From contig JAEWLC010000028.1 in the NCBI GenBank assembly GCA_023393475.1, positions 81,262-145,261 on the forward strand: DNA of 64,000 nt, read 5' to 3'. Under the pieces are notes generated by a model. It had not been told where the DNA came from. It saw only the letters and a list, made by a program, of their open reading frames with translations, and did not search any database. The position numbers were made by a program, and so were the translations under genes. Of the stretch, positions 7,372 to 16,172 are shown piece by piece (the stretch's first letter is position 1; each line of letters opens with the position of its first letter). Source of the stretch: Pseudomonadota bacterium. Its GTDB lineage: Bacteria > Pseudomonadota > Alphaproteobacteria > Rhizobiales > Devosiaceae.

Positions 7372-9684
7372 CTAGACCTTCTCGTCGTCCTCGCCACCCG
7401 TTTTCCGGGTACCGGGCGTCGGCGTCTGCGGCAGGGGCGGCATCGCATCGGTCCAGGCGTCGAGTGCTTCCACCTCCTCGGGTGGAGAGCTGATCATCGA
7501 CTGCGGGGACGGGTCGGGGACCTGCTTTGGCGCCAGCTTCATGTCCTGAGGCGTGACCAGGAACCTGGGATCGATGGACAGTTGCGACTGCGAGGTGTTG
7601 TCCACGCCCTGCTTCGGCGCGCCCACCAGTGTCACCTTGTCCAGTTCCTGCCTGGCGTTGGAGATCTTGGTGGGGCCTCCGCTCTTCAGCGCCACGATCA
7701 GGCTGCGCGCCTTGCTGTCGACTTCGTTGCCCTGGGTGTTTAGCGCGGGGTGCTTGAGCAGTTGGCTCGTGCTCCAGCGATCACGCGGATCCGGCATCAG
7801 CATCTTGCTGAGCAGGTCATCGATCTGGCGGTTGCCGGTTTTCAGCGCAATGGAGCCGTTCTGCGGGTTGCCATTGCCGTCGGGGTCCGACAAGGGGGCG
7901 TTCCCGCGCTTGGCGCGGAAGTTGACGAGATCGTCTTCGACGCCACTGTTGAACGCGTGCTGGTGACCGATCTGCCGGCCCGAGAACAGGTGGCTGGCCG
8001 AAGCGCCCAGCCCCCAGATATCGACCTTGCTGTCGAAAAAGAGCTTCGCCCTGTCGCCTTGCTCCTTGTTCAGCGCCCGCTGGATCTTGTCGGAGAACAC
8101 ACTCTGACCCAGGTTCGCCAGCGCGCCGTCACCGGCCTTGGGCAGCATCTTGCCCAGCAGCGTCTTCAAGCGATCCTTCACCACTCCGGCAATATCGGAG
8201 ATGCTGTGTTTGGCGTGCACCAGCTCCGGCGCGAGGAACCGTGGCTGCTCCACCCCATGGTTCGGATTGAAGCCGACCCTTTTGCCAGATGCCTCGATGG
8301 TGGTGCCGAAGTCGCCGACCTTGACCGTGCCATCGCTGCCGATGAAGCAGTTGGGACTCTTGAAGTCGAAATGGATCTCGCCCTGCTTGGAATGCATGTG
8401 ATCGAGGCCGCGGATCATGTCCTTGATCATCGTCAGCCGCACGATATTGGCCTCGGCTTCGGTGACGACGTTGGCTTTCACCAGCTTCTGCAGGTCCTCG
8501 CCCATGGCGAACACATCACCATGGGGGGCACTTTCGATCGCCACGGCGACGCTGCCATCCGGCATACGCAGGCTGCCGACCAGACCGATGATCTCGTTGC
8601 AACCCTTCTTGCCGAGCACGGCCCGGTGCTGCGCGATCTCATCGACGCCACCCTCGATCAACTTGGCGCGCTGTTCCGGCTTGTGGAGGCCCTCGAGCTC
8701 GGGGTCCTTGGTGACCTTGAGGGCGATCTTGTTGTCTGGCTTGCCGACTTGCGCGTACTCGAACACATCGGCGAAGCCGCCGCTGCCATAGAAGCCCTTG
8801 GGCTCGTACTCGGTGCCGCCGATGGTGATATTCGGCATCGTCCGGGTCTTGCCTTGATCCATCGGGATGGACATGGACTTGGGATCGACCGTGCCGTCGG
8901 GTCGCGTCGTGGGGGGCACAGCCTTGTCGGTGAGGATGCCCGACAGGAAGCTATTGAGTGCCTCGTTCACCAGGCTGTCGACAGCCTCTTCCTCGACGTC
9001 GTTGGGCCCCGGATTGGCGTTGATGAGGCCGACGATCTTGGCCTTGATATCCTGCCTCAGCGTCTCGCCATCCGAGTACGCGACCGTGTCCTTCAGCGCA
9101 TTGGTGGGATTGCTGCCGATGAACTCTTTGCGGATCGCGTCGCCGAGCTGCTTACCCAGTTCCTTCGCCTGGCTCGAATCCGTCTTCAGGTCACGGGCGG
9201 TGTCGCCAAAGCTGTCGGAAAGGGCCTTGGACTGCTGGGGGAACAGCTTGCCCAGCCCCAGGGTGCGATCGATGTTGTCGGGCACGCTGACCTTGCCGGG
9301 CAGGACGCGCACGATCTCGGAAACGTCCTTGAGATACGAACCCATGATCGCGCCCTTGGCGCGCTGGTCCTGGATCGACGTCCTGAAGAGCTTGGTGATG
9401 TCGCGGTCGTAGCCGACATCCTTGCGCAGGTTGTTCAGCTCGGTGGTCAGGACGGTCTTCAGCTGGTCCCAGGCCCGATCGGTGCGGCGGTCGGTCTTGC
9501 CGCTCTGGCGGTCGATGGAATGGGCGATCCTGTCGAAGACATTCTTGGCGTGCGGCCGCTCGTACAGCACGAGGTCGCCCTGGGAATTCTTGCGCGCCAG
9601 GATCTTGCTGTCCGAACCGACATTGTCGATGAATTGCCTGATCTGGTCGACCGACTGCTGCTTGACCGTGAGTTCGTTTGCCAC
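7372..9684 (-). CDS. Protein-kinase-domain protein, candidate type III effector
   Basis: 770 aa. The first ~290 residues are polar and helical with no signal peptide. A kinase domain runs from about 300 to 625: glycine loop YGSGGFADVFEY, lysine in KIALKV, candidate helix-C Glu in GVDEIAQHR, catalytic loop HFDFKSPN near residue 436 (HFD in place of HRD), DFG in KVGDFGTT, APE near 485 and DIWGLG near 555. About 65 residues separate APE from DIWG, roughly 50 more than usual. The C-terminal tail is Pro-rich. Start chosen at GTG: GGAG lies 7 nt upstream, directly behind the stop of the chaperone-like gene, whereas the longer frame from 9771 would overlap that gene. Proximity to the sct operon and the chaperone suggests secretion; that is inference. 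Confidence 0.72.
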   Translation of the reverse strand: MANELTVKQQSVDQIRQFIDNVGSDSKILARKNSQGDLVLYERPHAKNVFDRIAHSIDRQSGKTDRRTDRAWDQLKTVLTTELNNLRKDVGYDRDITKLFRTSIQDQRAKGAIMGSYLKDVSEIVRVLPGKVSVPDNIDRTLGLGKLFPQQSKALSDSFGDTARDLKTDSSQAKELGKQLGDAIRKEFIGSNPTNALKDTVAYSDGETLRQDIKAKIVGLINANPGPNDVEEEAVDSLVNEALNSFLSGILTDKAVPPTTRPDGTVDPKSMSIPMDQGKTRTMPNITIGGTEYEPKGFYGSGGFADVFEYAQVGKPDNKIALKVTKDPELEGLHKPEQRAKLIEGGVDEIAQHRAVLGKKGCNEIIGLVGSLRMPDGSVAVAIESAPHGDVFAMGEDLQKLVKANVVTEAEANIVRLTMIKDMIRGLDHMHSKQGEIHFDFKSPNCFIGSDGTVKVGDFGTTIEASGKRVGFNPNHGVEQPRFLAPELVHAKHSISDIAGVVKDRLKTLLGKMLPKAGDGALANLGQSVFSDKIQRALNKEQGDRAKLFFDSKVDIWGLGASASHLFSGRQIGHQHAFNSGVEDDLVNFRAKRGNAPLSDPDGNGNPQNGSIALKTGNRQIDDLLSKMLMPDPRDRWSTSQLLKHPALNTQGNEVDSKARSLIVALKSGGPTKISNARQELDKVTLVGAPKQGVDNTSQSQLSIDPRFLVTPQDMKLAPKQVPDPSPQSMISSPPEEVEALDAWTDAMPPLPQTPTPGTRKTGGEDDEKV

Positions 9685-9694
9685 AGCGTTCTCC

Positions 9695-10150
9695 TCAGGC
9701 CCGGATGAAATCGCCAGTCGAGACAGGCTCGGGGGCGGCGAGGTCGCTCCCTTCCGACTCGAGGAAGGCACGCCAGATTTCAGTGAGGCTGGCGAGATTG
9801 ACGGCCACCGTGGCGATGCTGGTGGGATTGATCTCGGTGCCCGTGAGATCGACGAACTGCACGACGTTGCCCCCCTTGCCCGTGAGCGCCATGCGCACGC
9901 CGCCGGTTTCCTGCCACAGGAGGTTGTAGCTCAGCAGCGTCTCGTAGACCGACAGCGCATTGGTCGGTTGCGGAGCGCCGATTTCCACGGACAGCGCTAT
10001 CCGGTCGCGATCCCCGTCGCGCTCTACCAGAACGTCTACCTCTTCGAAGCGGATGGCATAGGTGCCGTCAGGGGTCTTGATGCAGGCAAGGATCGTCTCA
10101 TCCAGCGGCCCGACCTCGCTCATCAGGCGGTCGAATTCGGTGTCTTCCAT
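9695..10150 (-). CDS. CesT-like type III secretion chaperone
   Basis: 151 aa, small and acidic, with the order expected for a class I (CesT/Tir-type) chaperone: short N-terminal helix (EDTEFDRLMSEVG), a run of strands (GTYAIRFEEVDVLVERDGDRDRIALSVEIG), a helical dimer segment (ALSVYETLLSYNLLWQETG), strands (GVRMALTGKGGNVVQFVDL) and a C-terminal helix. The frame continues upstream to 10309, but the ATG at 10150, preceded by GGGGA, gives the family-like N-terminus. Ten bp separate its stop from the kinase-domain gene, the usual arrangement of chaperone and cognate effector. The chaperone role is inferred from fold pattern and context. Confidence 0.68.
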   Translation of the reverse strand: MEDTEFDRLMSEVGPLDETILACIKTPDGTYAIRFEEVDVLVERDGDRDRIALSVEIGAPQPTNALSVYETLLSYNLLWQETGGVRMALTGKGGNVVQFVDLTGTEINPTSIATVAVNLASLTEIWRAFLESEGSDLAAPEPVSTGDFIRA

Positions 10151-10381
10151 GATGTCCCCGTCGATTTTCGGGCGCCTTGGGCGCACGACTTGTCGAAGGG
10201 TATCCTGCCACTCAGGAAGATGGCTCGATGTGACGAACGTAACAGGCCCGGGCCCATAGTCCGTCCTCGAACGGCTTCGGTCGGTTGCAGAACGCAAGTG
10301 CAGCAGCAAACCGCCCAGGCGGCAGGGGCCATTCCTCTGGCCGCCGCCACTGCGCCGGCCACAACAACTATCGAGGAAACG

Positions 10382-10528
10382 CTAGAGCAGCCCGAAGAGG
10401 AACGTGGCGGCAAGAATCATCGACGCCCACGCAACGAGGCCGAGGCCGATCCACAATACGGACTTGGGCAGCGCCGGCAGGGAGCGGCGCATAGTGGAAT
10501 CGAGAATTGAGAGGACACGGTCGACCAT
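10382..10528 (-). CDS. Possible 48-aa membrane microprotein
   Basis: A short frame encoding 48 residues: a basic amphipathic N-terminal part (MVDRVLSILDSTMRRSLPAL) followed by one long hydrophobic segment (about residues 24-48) ending right at the stop. No clear Shine-Dalgarno site is seen. It lies between the chaperone-like gene and the sugar transferase gene. The length, the positive-inside pattern and the uninterrupted hydrophobic helix argue for a real single-span protein; the weak start site and lack of a recognised family argue for caution. Confidence 0.35.
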   Translation of the reverse strand: MVDRVLSILDSTMRRSLPALPKSVLWIGLGLVAWASMILAATFLFGLL

Positions 10529-10589
10529 GGTGGGACCATAGGGGCGTGTCAGTTATGCGAGCGTTATGCCGATCATCGCAATTTTACGC

Positions 10590-11258
10590 TTAGCGGCTGC
10601 CGTCCCGGGCGACGACGACCTTGAGAGTCTTCAGCAGGATGGCGATATCCTCGAGGAGCGACCAGCGGGCGACGTAGCTCGAATCGAGCTCGACGCGCCG
10701 GGCGTAGCTGACATCGCTGCGCCCACTCACCTGCCAGAGGCCGGTCATGCCCGGGCGGGCGCTGAGATAGTCGGCGTAACGGTCGCCGTAGTACTCGGCC
10801 TCGTCGGCAACGATGGGCCGCGGGCCGACAAGGCTCATCTCGCCTTTCAGCACATTGAACAGCTGGGGCAGCTCGTCGAGGCTGGTGACCCGGAGAAAGC
10901 GTCCGATCGGCGTGATACGCGGATCATTGGTCAGCTTGCGCGAGGTTTCCCACTCGCGCCGCGCCACAGGGTTGCGGGCAAGGTAATCGGCCAGCGCCGC
11001 TTCGGCGTTGGGCACCATCGAGCGAAACTTGTAGCAGCGAAAGGTCCTGCCGCCGAAGCCCACGCGTTCGTGCGCGAAAACCACCGGCCCCGGACCTGCC
11101 AGGCGAACTGCAAGCGCAAGGAAGCCAAGGAGGGGAAGGAAGAATAGGAGCAACAGGGTGGCACCGGCAAAGTCCACAATGCGCTTGAGCAGCCCACCAA
11201 GGGGCAAATCCCGATCGGCCGCTGCGCCAGTGCGGAGCGAATGAAAGTCGACGGTCAT
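10590..11258 (-). CDS. Initiating sugar-phosphate transferase (ExoY/WbaP type)
   Basis: Polyisoprenyl-phosphate hexose-1-phosphate transferase that loads the first sugar of a repeat unit onto the lipid carrier at the inner membrane. 222 aa, the short single-domain form. One hydrophobic segment at about residues 27-53, then the family signatures KFRSM, the catalytic-site block SLDELPQLFNVLKGEMSLVGPRP and PGMTGLWQVSGRSD, and the closing LDSSYVARWSLLEDIAILLKT. It is the distal recognisable gene of the minus-strand arm. Which sugar it transfers cannot be read from sequence. Confidence 0.93.
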   Translation of the reverse strand: MTVDFHSLRTGAAADRDLPLGGLLKRIVDFAGATLLLLFFLPLLGFLALAVRLAGPGPVVFAHERVGFGGRTFRCYKFRSMVPNAEAALADYLARNPVARREWETSRKLTNDPRITPIGRFLRVTSLDELPQLFNVLKGEMSLVGPRPIVADEAEYYGDRYADYLSARPGMTGLWQVSGRSDVSYARRVELDSSYVARWSLLEDIAILLKTLKVVVARDGSR

Positions 11259-11376
11259 CGAGGGAAGGTTTCAATCTATGTTAACGCTGTCCACCCGTTA
11301 GCAGGCACCCGCAGCCCCAGCAACTGCGCGAGGACAGATGTGATCACATGGGAGGGTTGCGTGGCTCGCGTGCGGC

Positions 11377-12690
11377 TTAGCGCGTGCCTTCGGCCAACGC
11401 GGCCCGTACGGCCCCGATCCCGAGCCCCAACAACACGGCCATGAACATCGCGACCGCGTGGATCTCGAGGCTGAAATCCACGGCCGAATGCAGCGCGAAC
11501 ACCGGAATGGAAGCCGCCGTCGCCAGGACGATTCGGCTGACACCATGCCGAAACAACCATCGCACGCACTGCATCCAGAGGCCCGCGACGATCAGGATAG
11601 GAATGCTGCCCGCCAGCAGTCCGTATTCAAACCAGAGCGCCAGATAGGTGCTGTGCGCGCGCTGCCAGACCAGGTCGCCGGGCAAGGGGGCGTGCTGAAA
11701 GACTGGAAACACGCTGGCGAAGGATCCACCGCCGTAGCCGAACAGCGGACGGGCAAGGATCGCCTCCCACACCTGGGCGTAGAGCGTCAGCCGGTTGGCA
11801 ACGTCATCGCCGGGATCGACAAGACGCTGGAGCAGCGGGGCTCCAAAACCGGCCACGACCAGCACCACGCAAAGCGCCCCTCCCAGCAGGACCGGTATCC
11901 GCCCGCGACCTCGGCCAGTGGCGAGAATCAGCACAACTGCTAGGGCTGTGCCGACTGCCCCCGCGACGAGCCCCATGCGGGATCCGCTGGCCAGCAGGGA
12001 CGCGACCAGCACCAGCACGCCCGCCGCCCGGGCTGCGGTGATCCAGCGTCGACTGACGGGATCCCCGTCCGTGTCCCGCGTCGCGAGAATGGCGACGCCG
12101 ATGGGGATGGCCGCGGCCACGTAGGTCGCAAAGGAGTTGCGGTTGACGAAGGTGCCGGTGGCGAAGCCCTGGTACTGTGTCTTGGCCGCCCCCAGCACCG
12201 TGTCGCCCATGGCGAACAGGCCGACGAGCCCGACCGCCGCTTGGGCGCAGGCGAGCCAGAACAGCGTCTCGAGCATCCAGCGACCGCGGCGCCGGCCGCC
12301 TCCCGCGAGCATCGCAAAGGCGAACAGCAGCCCGTACTGAACCCAAGTCAGCAGCGAGAGTACGGAGTCCGTTGGCGACAGGGACAACGTTGCTGCTTCG
12401 ATGATTTGACCGCCAACCTGCAGGCTGGATGCGATCGGGAACAGTTGCATGACCGCGAGGGCGAGGAAACCGGTGAACGCCCAGGCTTCCCAGCGCCAAC
12501 CCGGCAGCGCCGCCGCCTGCCACCAAGCCGCAAGTGCGTAGCCCAGCACCACGAGCGAGAGGCCGAGCCCGATTGCACCCCAGACGAAGGGGCGATTGCC
12601 GCCCAGCGGAATCACGGCCAGCGCGACGATTGCGAGCAGCGCAATCGCGAGCAGGTCGAGGAGGCGGGAAATGCCTGGGCGCTCGCTCAT
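11377..12690 (-). CDS. O-antigen ligase/polymerase family membrane protein
   Basis: 437-aa polytopic inner-membrane protein (about ten to twelve hydrophobic segments) of the Wzy/WaaL O-antigen ligase family. Family features are GTFVNRNSFATYVA in the middle, LASGSRMG, and the periplasmic loop with RPLFGYGGGSF and RAHSTYLALWFEYG towards the C-terminus. The start overlaps the stop of the upstream gene by 4 bp (ATGA). A second polymerase-like gene lies at 19720-21018, so one may polymerise and the other ligate or transfer chains; sequence alone does not say which. Confidence 0.82.
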   Translation of the reverse strand: MSERPGISRLLDLLAIALLAIVALAVIPLGGNRPFVWGAIGLGLSLVVLGYALAAWWQAAALPGWRWEAWAFTGFLALAVMQLFPIASSLQVGGQIIEAATLSLSPTDSVLSLLTWVQYGLLFAFAMLAGGGRRRGRWMLETLFWLACAQAAVGLVGLFAMGDTVLGAAKTQYQGFATGTFVNRNSFATYVAAAIPIGVAILATRDTDGDPVSRRWITAARAAGVLVLVASLLASGSRMGLVAGAVGTALAVVLILATGRGRGRIPVLLGGALCVVLVVAGFGAPLLQRLVDPGDDVANRLTLYAQVWEAILARPLFGYGGGSFASVFPVFQHAPLPGDLVWQRAHSTYLALWFEYGLLAGSIPILIVAGLWMQCVRWLFRHGVSRIVLATAASIPVFALHSAVDFSLEIHAVAMFMAVLLGLGIGAVRAALAEGTR

Positions 12691-13343
12691 TTCTGGCCCG
12701 ACGCCGCCACCAGTTCGCGAATCCTGTCGAGCAACCGCTGCTGCAGCGCGGGATCGACCTCCGCCGCAGCGGATTCGAGCCGGGCACGCCGCGCCGCGTC
12801 GCCGGCCAGCCATTGGCGCGCCAATACGCGGGCGCCGGCATCGCTCTCGAGCAGGGCGGCAACATCCGCGGCATAGGAGTAAGTGCCGAGTTCCTCCGCC
12901 TTGCCGGCCAGCACCAGCCTTCGCTCTGCCAACCATTGCACCGAGGGGGCAAGCCGCTGAGAGCGCCCGAGCGCATCGGCGAAAGCTTGCCGCTCATCGA
13001 GGTCGAAAGAGGTGGCTGCCACGAGCAGCTGGGCCCGCGCATCGGTCGGCCAGCGGCCGCTGATGAGGTAGGCCTGGGCTCGGCACCCCTCCACGACCGC
13101 CCGCCACTCCGCCGTTGGGAGCACGCGCGTCGCCGGCCGCGCGAGATGCTCCTCGCAAGCCTTCAGCGCGGCCGTTGCCGATCGGTACGAAAGGCCGAAC
13201 AGCGGTTCGGCCGTTTGCCCGGCCGACGCCACGACCTGTCGCGGCATGCGCAACTCGCCGCTCATGGCGAAGATGGAGAGAAGGCCAAGGGCCAGGGCCG
13301 CGGTTCCCCAGCCCAGCGCGTGCAGTGCCGTGGTCCCGCGCAC
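12687..13343 (-). CDS. Membrane-anchored hypothetical protein of polysaccharide cluster
   Basis: 218 aa, no recognised family. One N-terminal hydrophobic segment (residues about 10-27) suggests a signal anchor, so most of the protein should be periplasmic. The rest is Ala/Leu/Arg-rich paired helices (RSATAALKACEEHLAR, ARAQLLVAATSFDLDERQAF, QWLAERRLVLAG) with a TPR-like feel but no clean TPR consensus. Overlap with the ligase/polymerase gene (ATGA) argues that it works with it, perhaps as a scaffold of the assembly machinery. Function is unknown. Confidence 0.65.
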   Translation of the reverse strand: MRGTTALHALGWGTAALALGLLSIFAMSGELRMPRQVVASAGQTAEPLFGLSYRSATAALKACEEHLARPATRVLPTAEWRAVVEGCRAQAYLISGRWPTDARAQLLVAATSFDLDERQAFADALGRSQRLAPSVQWLAERRLVLAGKAEELGTYSYAADVAALLESDAGARVLARQWLAGDAARRARLESAAAEVDPALQQRLLDRIRELVAASGQK

Positions 13344-13353
13344 GCGACGCGAC

Positions 13354-13797
13354 TTAGTCGGCGCTCGCCAGCGCGTCGGGGGAGATGGAGGCCGTTACGC
13401 CGGTGCCGCAGTTTTCCACCATGGTGTCGGCCACTTCGACCAACCGCTCGGCCTGCAACTGGTCGGCAAGGGCCGTGCTGGCGATGCGGATCGCTTCGGG
13501 GATCTCGTCGTCGTATTCCGCGCACTGGTCTTCCACGACCCAGGGCAACTCGGCCAGCTTCACGACGAGGTCGGTGATGACCTGGTCGGTCTCGGTGCCG
13601 GCGGGCTGGGGAATGGCGGCAACAAAGGCACGGGTGGCCGTTACGCAGATGCCGGCTTCGCGGTCGGCGATCGCGGGGTCATCCGACACGATCTTGCACT
13701 CGGCGTAGACTGGCGCGTAGTCGAGCGGGGTCGCCGCCTCGGCACCGGTGGCAAGTACAATCGCCACAAGGGTGGCTGAAACCGCAAATCTGAACAT
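13354..13797 (-). CDS. Small secreted hypothetical protein
   Basis: 147 aa with a clear signal peptide (MFRFAVSATLVAIVLATGAEA, cleavage expected after residue 21). The mature part is acidic and has four cysteines (in YAECKIVS, AGICVTAT, VEDQCAEYD and VENCGTG), so two periplasmic disulfides are possible. GAGG stands 7 nt before the ATG; the frame further upstream is not needed. It lies 10 bp before the helical anchored protein in the polysaccharide arm. No known family is recognised. Confidence 0.7.
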   Translation of the reverse strand: MFRFAVSATLVAIVLATGAEAATPLDYAPVYAECKIVSDDPAIADREAGICVTATRAFVAAIPQPAGTETDQVITDLVVKLAELPWVVEDQCAEYDDEIPEAIRIASTALADQLQAERLVEVADTMVENCGTGVTASISPDALASAD

Positions 13798-13870
13798 GTC
13801 GTACCTCGGGAGATGGCCCGATATCGGGCACAAACGGGGCTTGGTCAACCGGATAACGCCGTCCGCTCGA

Positions 13871-15979
13871 TCAACTTGAATAGTAGTCGGCGAACTTGCC
13901 CGCGACTCGGCGCGACTGGGCACTCTGGTTGAGCACCGTGACCATCGGAGTATTGGGACGCACCGACGAGCGCATGGTCGACGCAGCCGACTTGATCTCG
14001 GCCTGCGACGTCGCCGCCCACTTTGCCACCAGCACCACCGCATCGGCGAACCGCGCCATGTAGGCGCCGTCGACGACGGGGCCGAGCGGCGGGGAATCGA
14101 GGATGATGATGTCGAAGGACTTGCGAGCAACCTCGATCATCGCCTTGAACTTGGGGCCAGTCACCAGTTCCTCGGTCGCCCCCTCGCTCCGCCGCGAACC
14201 GACGATCACGTCGAGATGACTCGACTGGTCGACATAGACCACCGACTCCAGCGAAGGGCCCTCGCCGGTCGAGAGCAGGAAATCGAGAAGGCCGCGCTGG
14301 TTGCCGATGCCGAGCAAACGGTGGAGGCTCGGCTTGCGGAGGTCGCAGTCGATCAGCAGGGTCGCAACGCCCGAGTGGGCGTAGGCTCGCGCCAGCGACA
14401 GCCCGATGGTGCTCTTCCCCTCCCCCGGCAGCGCGGACGTCACCAGCACCACCTTGCCGCCCTCCACGCCGGGACCGACGCCGCTCACCTGGTCGATGGA
14501 AAGCCGGATCTTCCGGACCGCCTCGGAATAAACCGAGAGCGGCGCGACCTTGATCATCTCGGGGATTGTCGCCGCGCCCTTGAGGTCTTTCTGCCGCGGC
14601 ACGACCACGACGTCGTTGACCTTGATCAGGTCGCGCATCTGGTCGGCATCAACCACGCCGCCAATGAGGTTTTCACGCACGAAGGCGGCGGCGACCGCCG
14701 CAACCAGCGATCCGATCGTCGCGAGCGCCAGCATCAGCCCCATATTGGGGAACGAGGGCCGGCGCGGCGGAATGGCCTCGGACACGATGCGGCTGTCGGC
14801 GACCTGCAGGTAAGCCTGCGCATCGAGGTCCTTGAGCCGCGCCAGAAGCGTATCGTACTGGCTCCGCGCGATGCGGGCCGTCTGCTGCAGTTCGTATAGC
14901 TCGGTCAGCTGGCCGGAGTTGAGGTCCGAGGTCAGGTCGGAATTGTAGAGCCTCGTCCTGAGGTCGTCCTCGCTCGCCTGCGCCGTTGCCGAGCGAGCCC
15001 GCAGATCGACGACAGCAGCCGTCGCGGTGTTGCGCAGGCTCTCCTCGATGCCGCGCAATTCGGTGCGCAGGTCGGTCAGTTCCGACGCAGAGCCGCTTTC
15101 GACCCGGCGCTGCGTTTCCGCGCGGCGCGCCTCGAGCGCCTCCAGCGCTTCCGACTGCAGCGAATCAGCCAGCGCACGCCAGTCATTGGACTTGAGGCTC
15201 GCATCCGCCGCGGCGAGCGAAGTGGCGAGTTGCTCGCGCTCGGTGGACAGCGACTTGATCTGCGTCATGAGTTCGGAGAGGTCGGCGCGCCCGCCCGCAG
15301 CGGCGATGACCGAAGCATTCTGGTCGATGAAGCGGTCGATCGCATCTTCGGACTCGGACACCGCCCTGCCCGCTTCGACGATGCGCGACTGAACAACATC
15401 GCGCGACCCTAGAACGGCGTTGATCTTTCCGTCGAGCTGCGCGGCGATGTAGGTCTTGGCCACAAGGTTGGCGAGCGCTGCCGCCTCGTCGGGATCGGGC
15501 GATCGCGCATCGACGGCCACGAGGAAGGTCAGGCCGCGCCGCGATACCGAAATCGCGCGTTCGAGCTTGTTCAGTACTTCGTCGAGCAATTCCTCGCCGG
15601 TCGGCGCCTGATACTCCCGCATGCCGACCGCATCGAGCAGCGAGGCCAGCCAGCTGGGCTGTGGCGCGAAGGAGCCCTCGTTCAAGAGGTTGCCGTCGCG
15701 TATCGCCCGCAGCAGCACGGCATCGGATTTCGCCAGTTCGACCTCGCCCTCCACCCGACCGCTGTCGGACGCCGAGCCGGGCAGTTCCGCGGTCGGATCG
15801 AGCAGGTTCTTCTGCGAAGGGTCGATCTGCACCAGGGCGGTGCTCGTGAAGTCGGGCCTCAACGAGAAGATCATCAGGGTCGACGCAACGAGCAGCACCA
15901 CGAACACTGCGAGGATCAGCGCGAACTGTCGCTTCAGCGGGCCGAAAACTGCACGAAGATCAAGCTGGCGGTCGTCCAA
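13871..15979 (-). CDS. Polysaccharide chain-length regulator/BY-type tyrosine kinase
   Basis: Wzc/GumC-ExoP-type protein that controls polysaccharide length and export. From a TTG start it has 702 aa: Wzz N-terminal segment with a transmembrane helix at about residues 20-40, a long periplasmic coiled-coil region, a second helix near 405-430, then the cytoplasmic BY-kinase domain with Walker A ALPGEGKST (near 515), Walker A' LLIDCDLRKP and Walker B IIILDSPP. The C-terminal Tyr cluster is reduced to ...ADYYSS. The TTG at 15979 is preferred because GGAG lies 9 nt upstream and it gives the usual LDDRQLDLRAVFG start; the frame is open to 16069. Confidence 0.92.
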   Translation of the reverse strand: MDDRQLDLRAVFGPLKRQFALILAVFVVLLVASTLMIFSLRPDFTSTALVQIDPSQKNLLDPTAELPGSASDSGRVEGEVELAKSDAVLLRAIRDGNLLNEGSFAPQPSWLASLLDAVGMREYQAPTGEELLDEVLNKLERAISVSRRGLTFLVAVDARSPDPDEAAALANLVAKTYIAAQLDGKINAVLGSRDVVQSRIVEAGRAVSESEDAIDRFIDQNASVIAAAGGRADLSELMTQIKSLSTEREQLATSLAAADASLKSNDWRALADSLQSEALEALEARRAETQRRVESGSASELTDLRTELRGIEESLRNTATAAVVDLRARSATAQASEDDLRTRLYNSDLTSDLNSGQLTELYELQQTARIARSQYDTLLARLKDLDAQAYLQVADSRIVSEAIPPRRPSFPNMGLMLALATIGSLVAAVAAAFVRENLIGGVVDADQMRDLIKVNDVVVVPRQKDLKGAATIPEMIKVAPLSVYSEAVRKIRLSIDQVSGVGPGVEGGKVVLVTSALPGEGKSTIGLSLARAYAHSGVATLLIDCDLRKPSLHRLLGIGNQRGLLDFLLSTGEGPSLESVVYVDQSSHLDVIVGSRRSEGATEELVTGPKFKAMIEVARKSFDIIILDSPPLGPVVDGAYMARFADAVVLVAKWAATSQAEIKSAASTMRSSVRPNTPMVTVLNQSAQSRRVAGKFADYYSS

Positions 15980-16172
15980 GGCGGTAGTCTCCAAGCGATG
16001 CAGAACGGCGCATCCAATCAGGGCTACTGCGGCCAGCCATCGCCCCGATTTGTTTACGCTTCCAATCACATTGTCAGGGCCGCCGCCACATTAGGGTGGC
16101 CGCTTAGTAAATTGCCGCTAATAGAAGATTCGATGGCGTGGCCGTATTGGGCCGGCCCATCAAGGGTTATCG

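Noticed and set aside
5764..7743. Long plus-strand frame across sctT-sctU in another phase
   Set aside because: Arg/His/Pro-rich translation typical of frame shadows; sctT and sctU are intact in their own frames.
7750..9708. 652-codon open frame on plus strand opposite the kinase gene
   Set aside because: High-GC shadow: no start site, no recognisable domain, and the minus strand codes for a clear kinase domain with a well-placed ribosome site.
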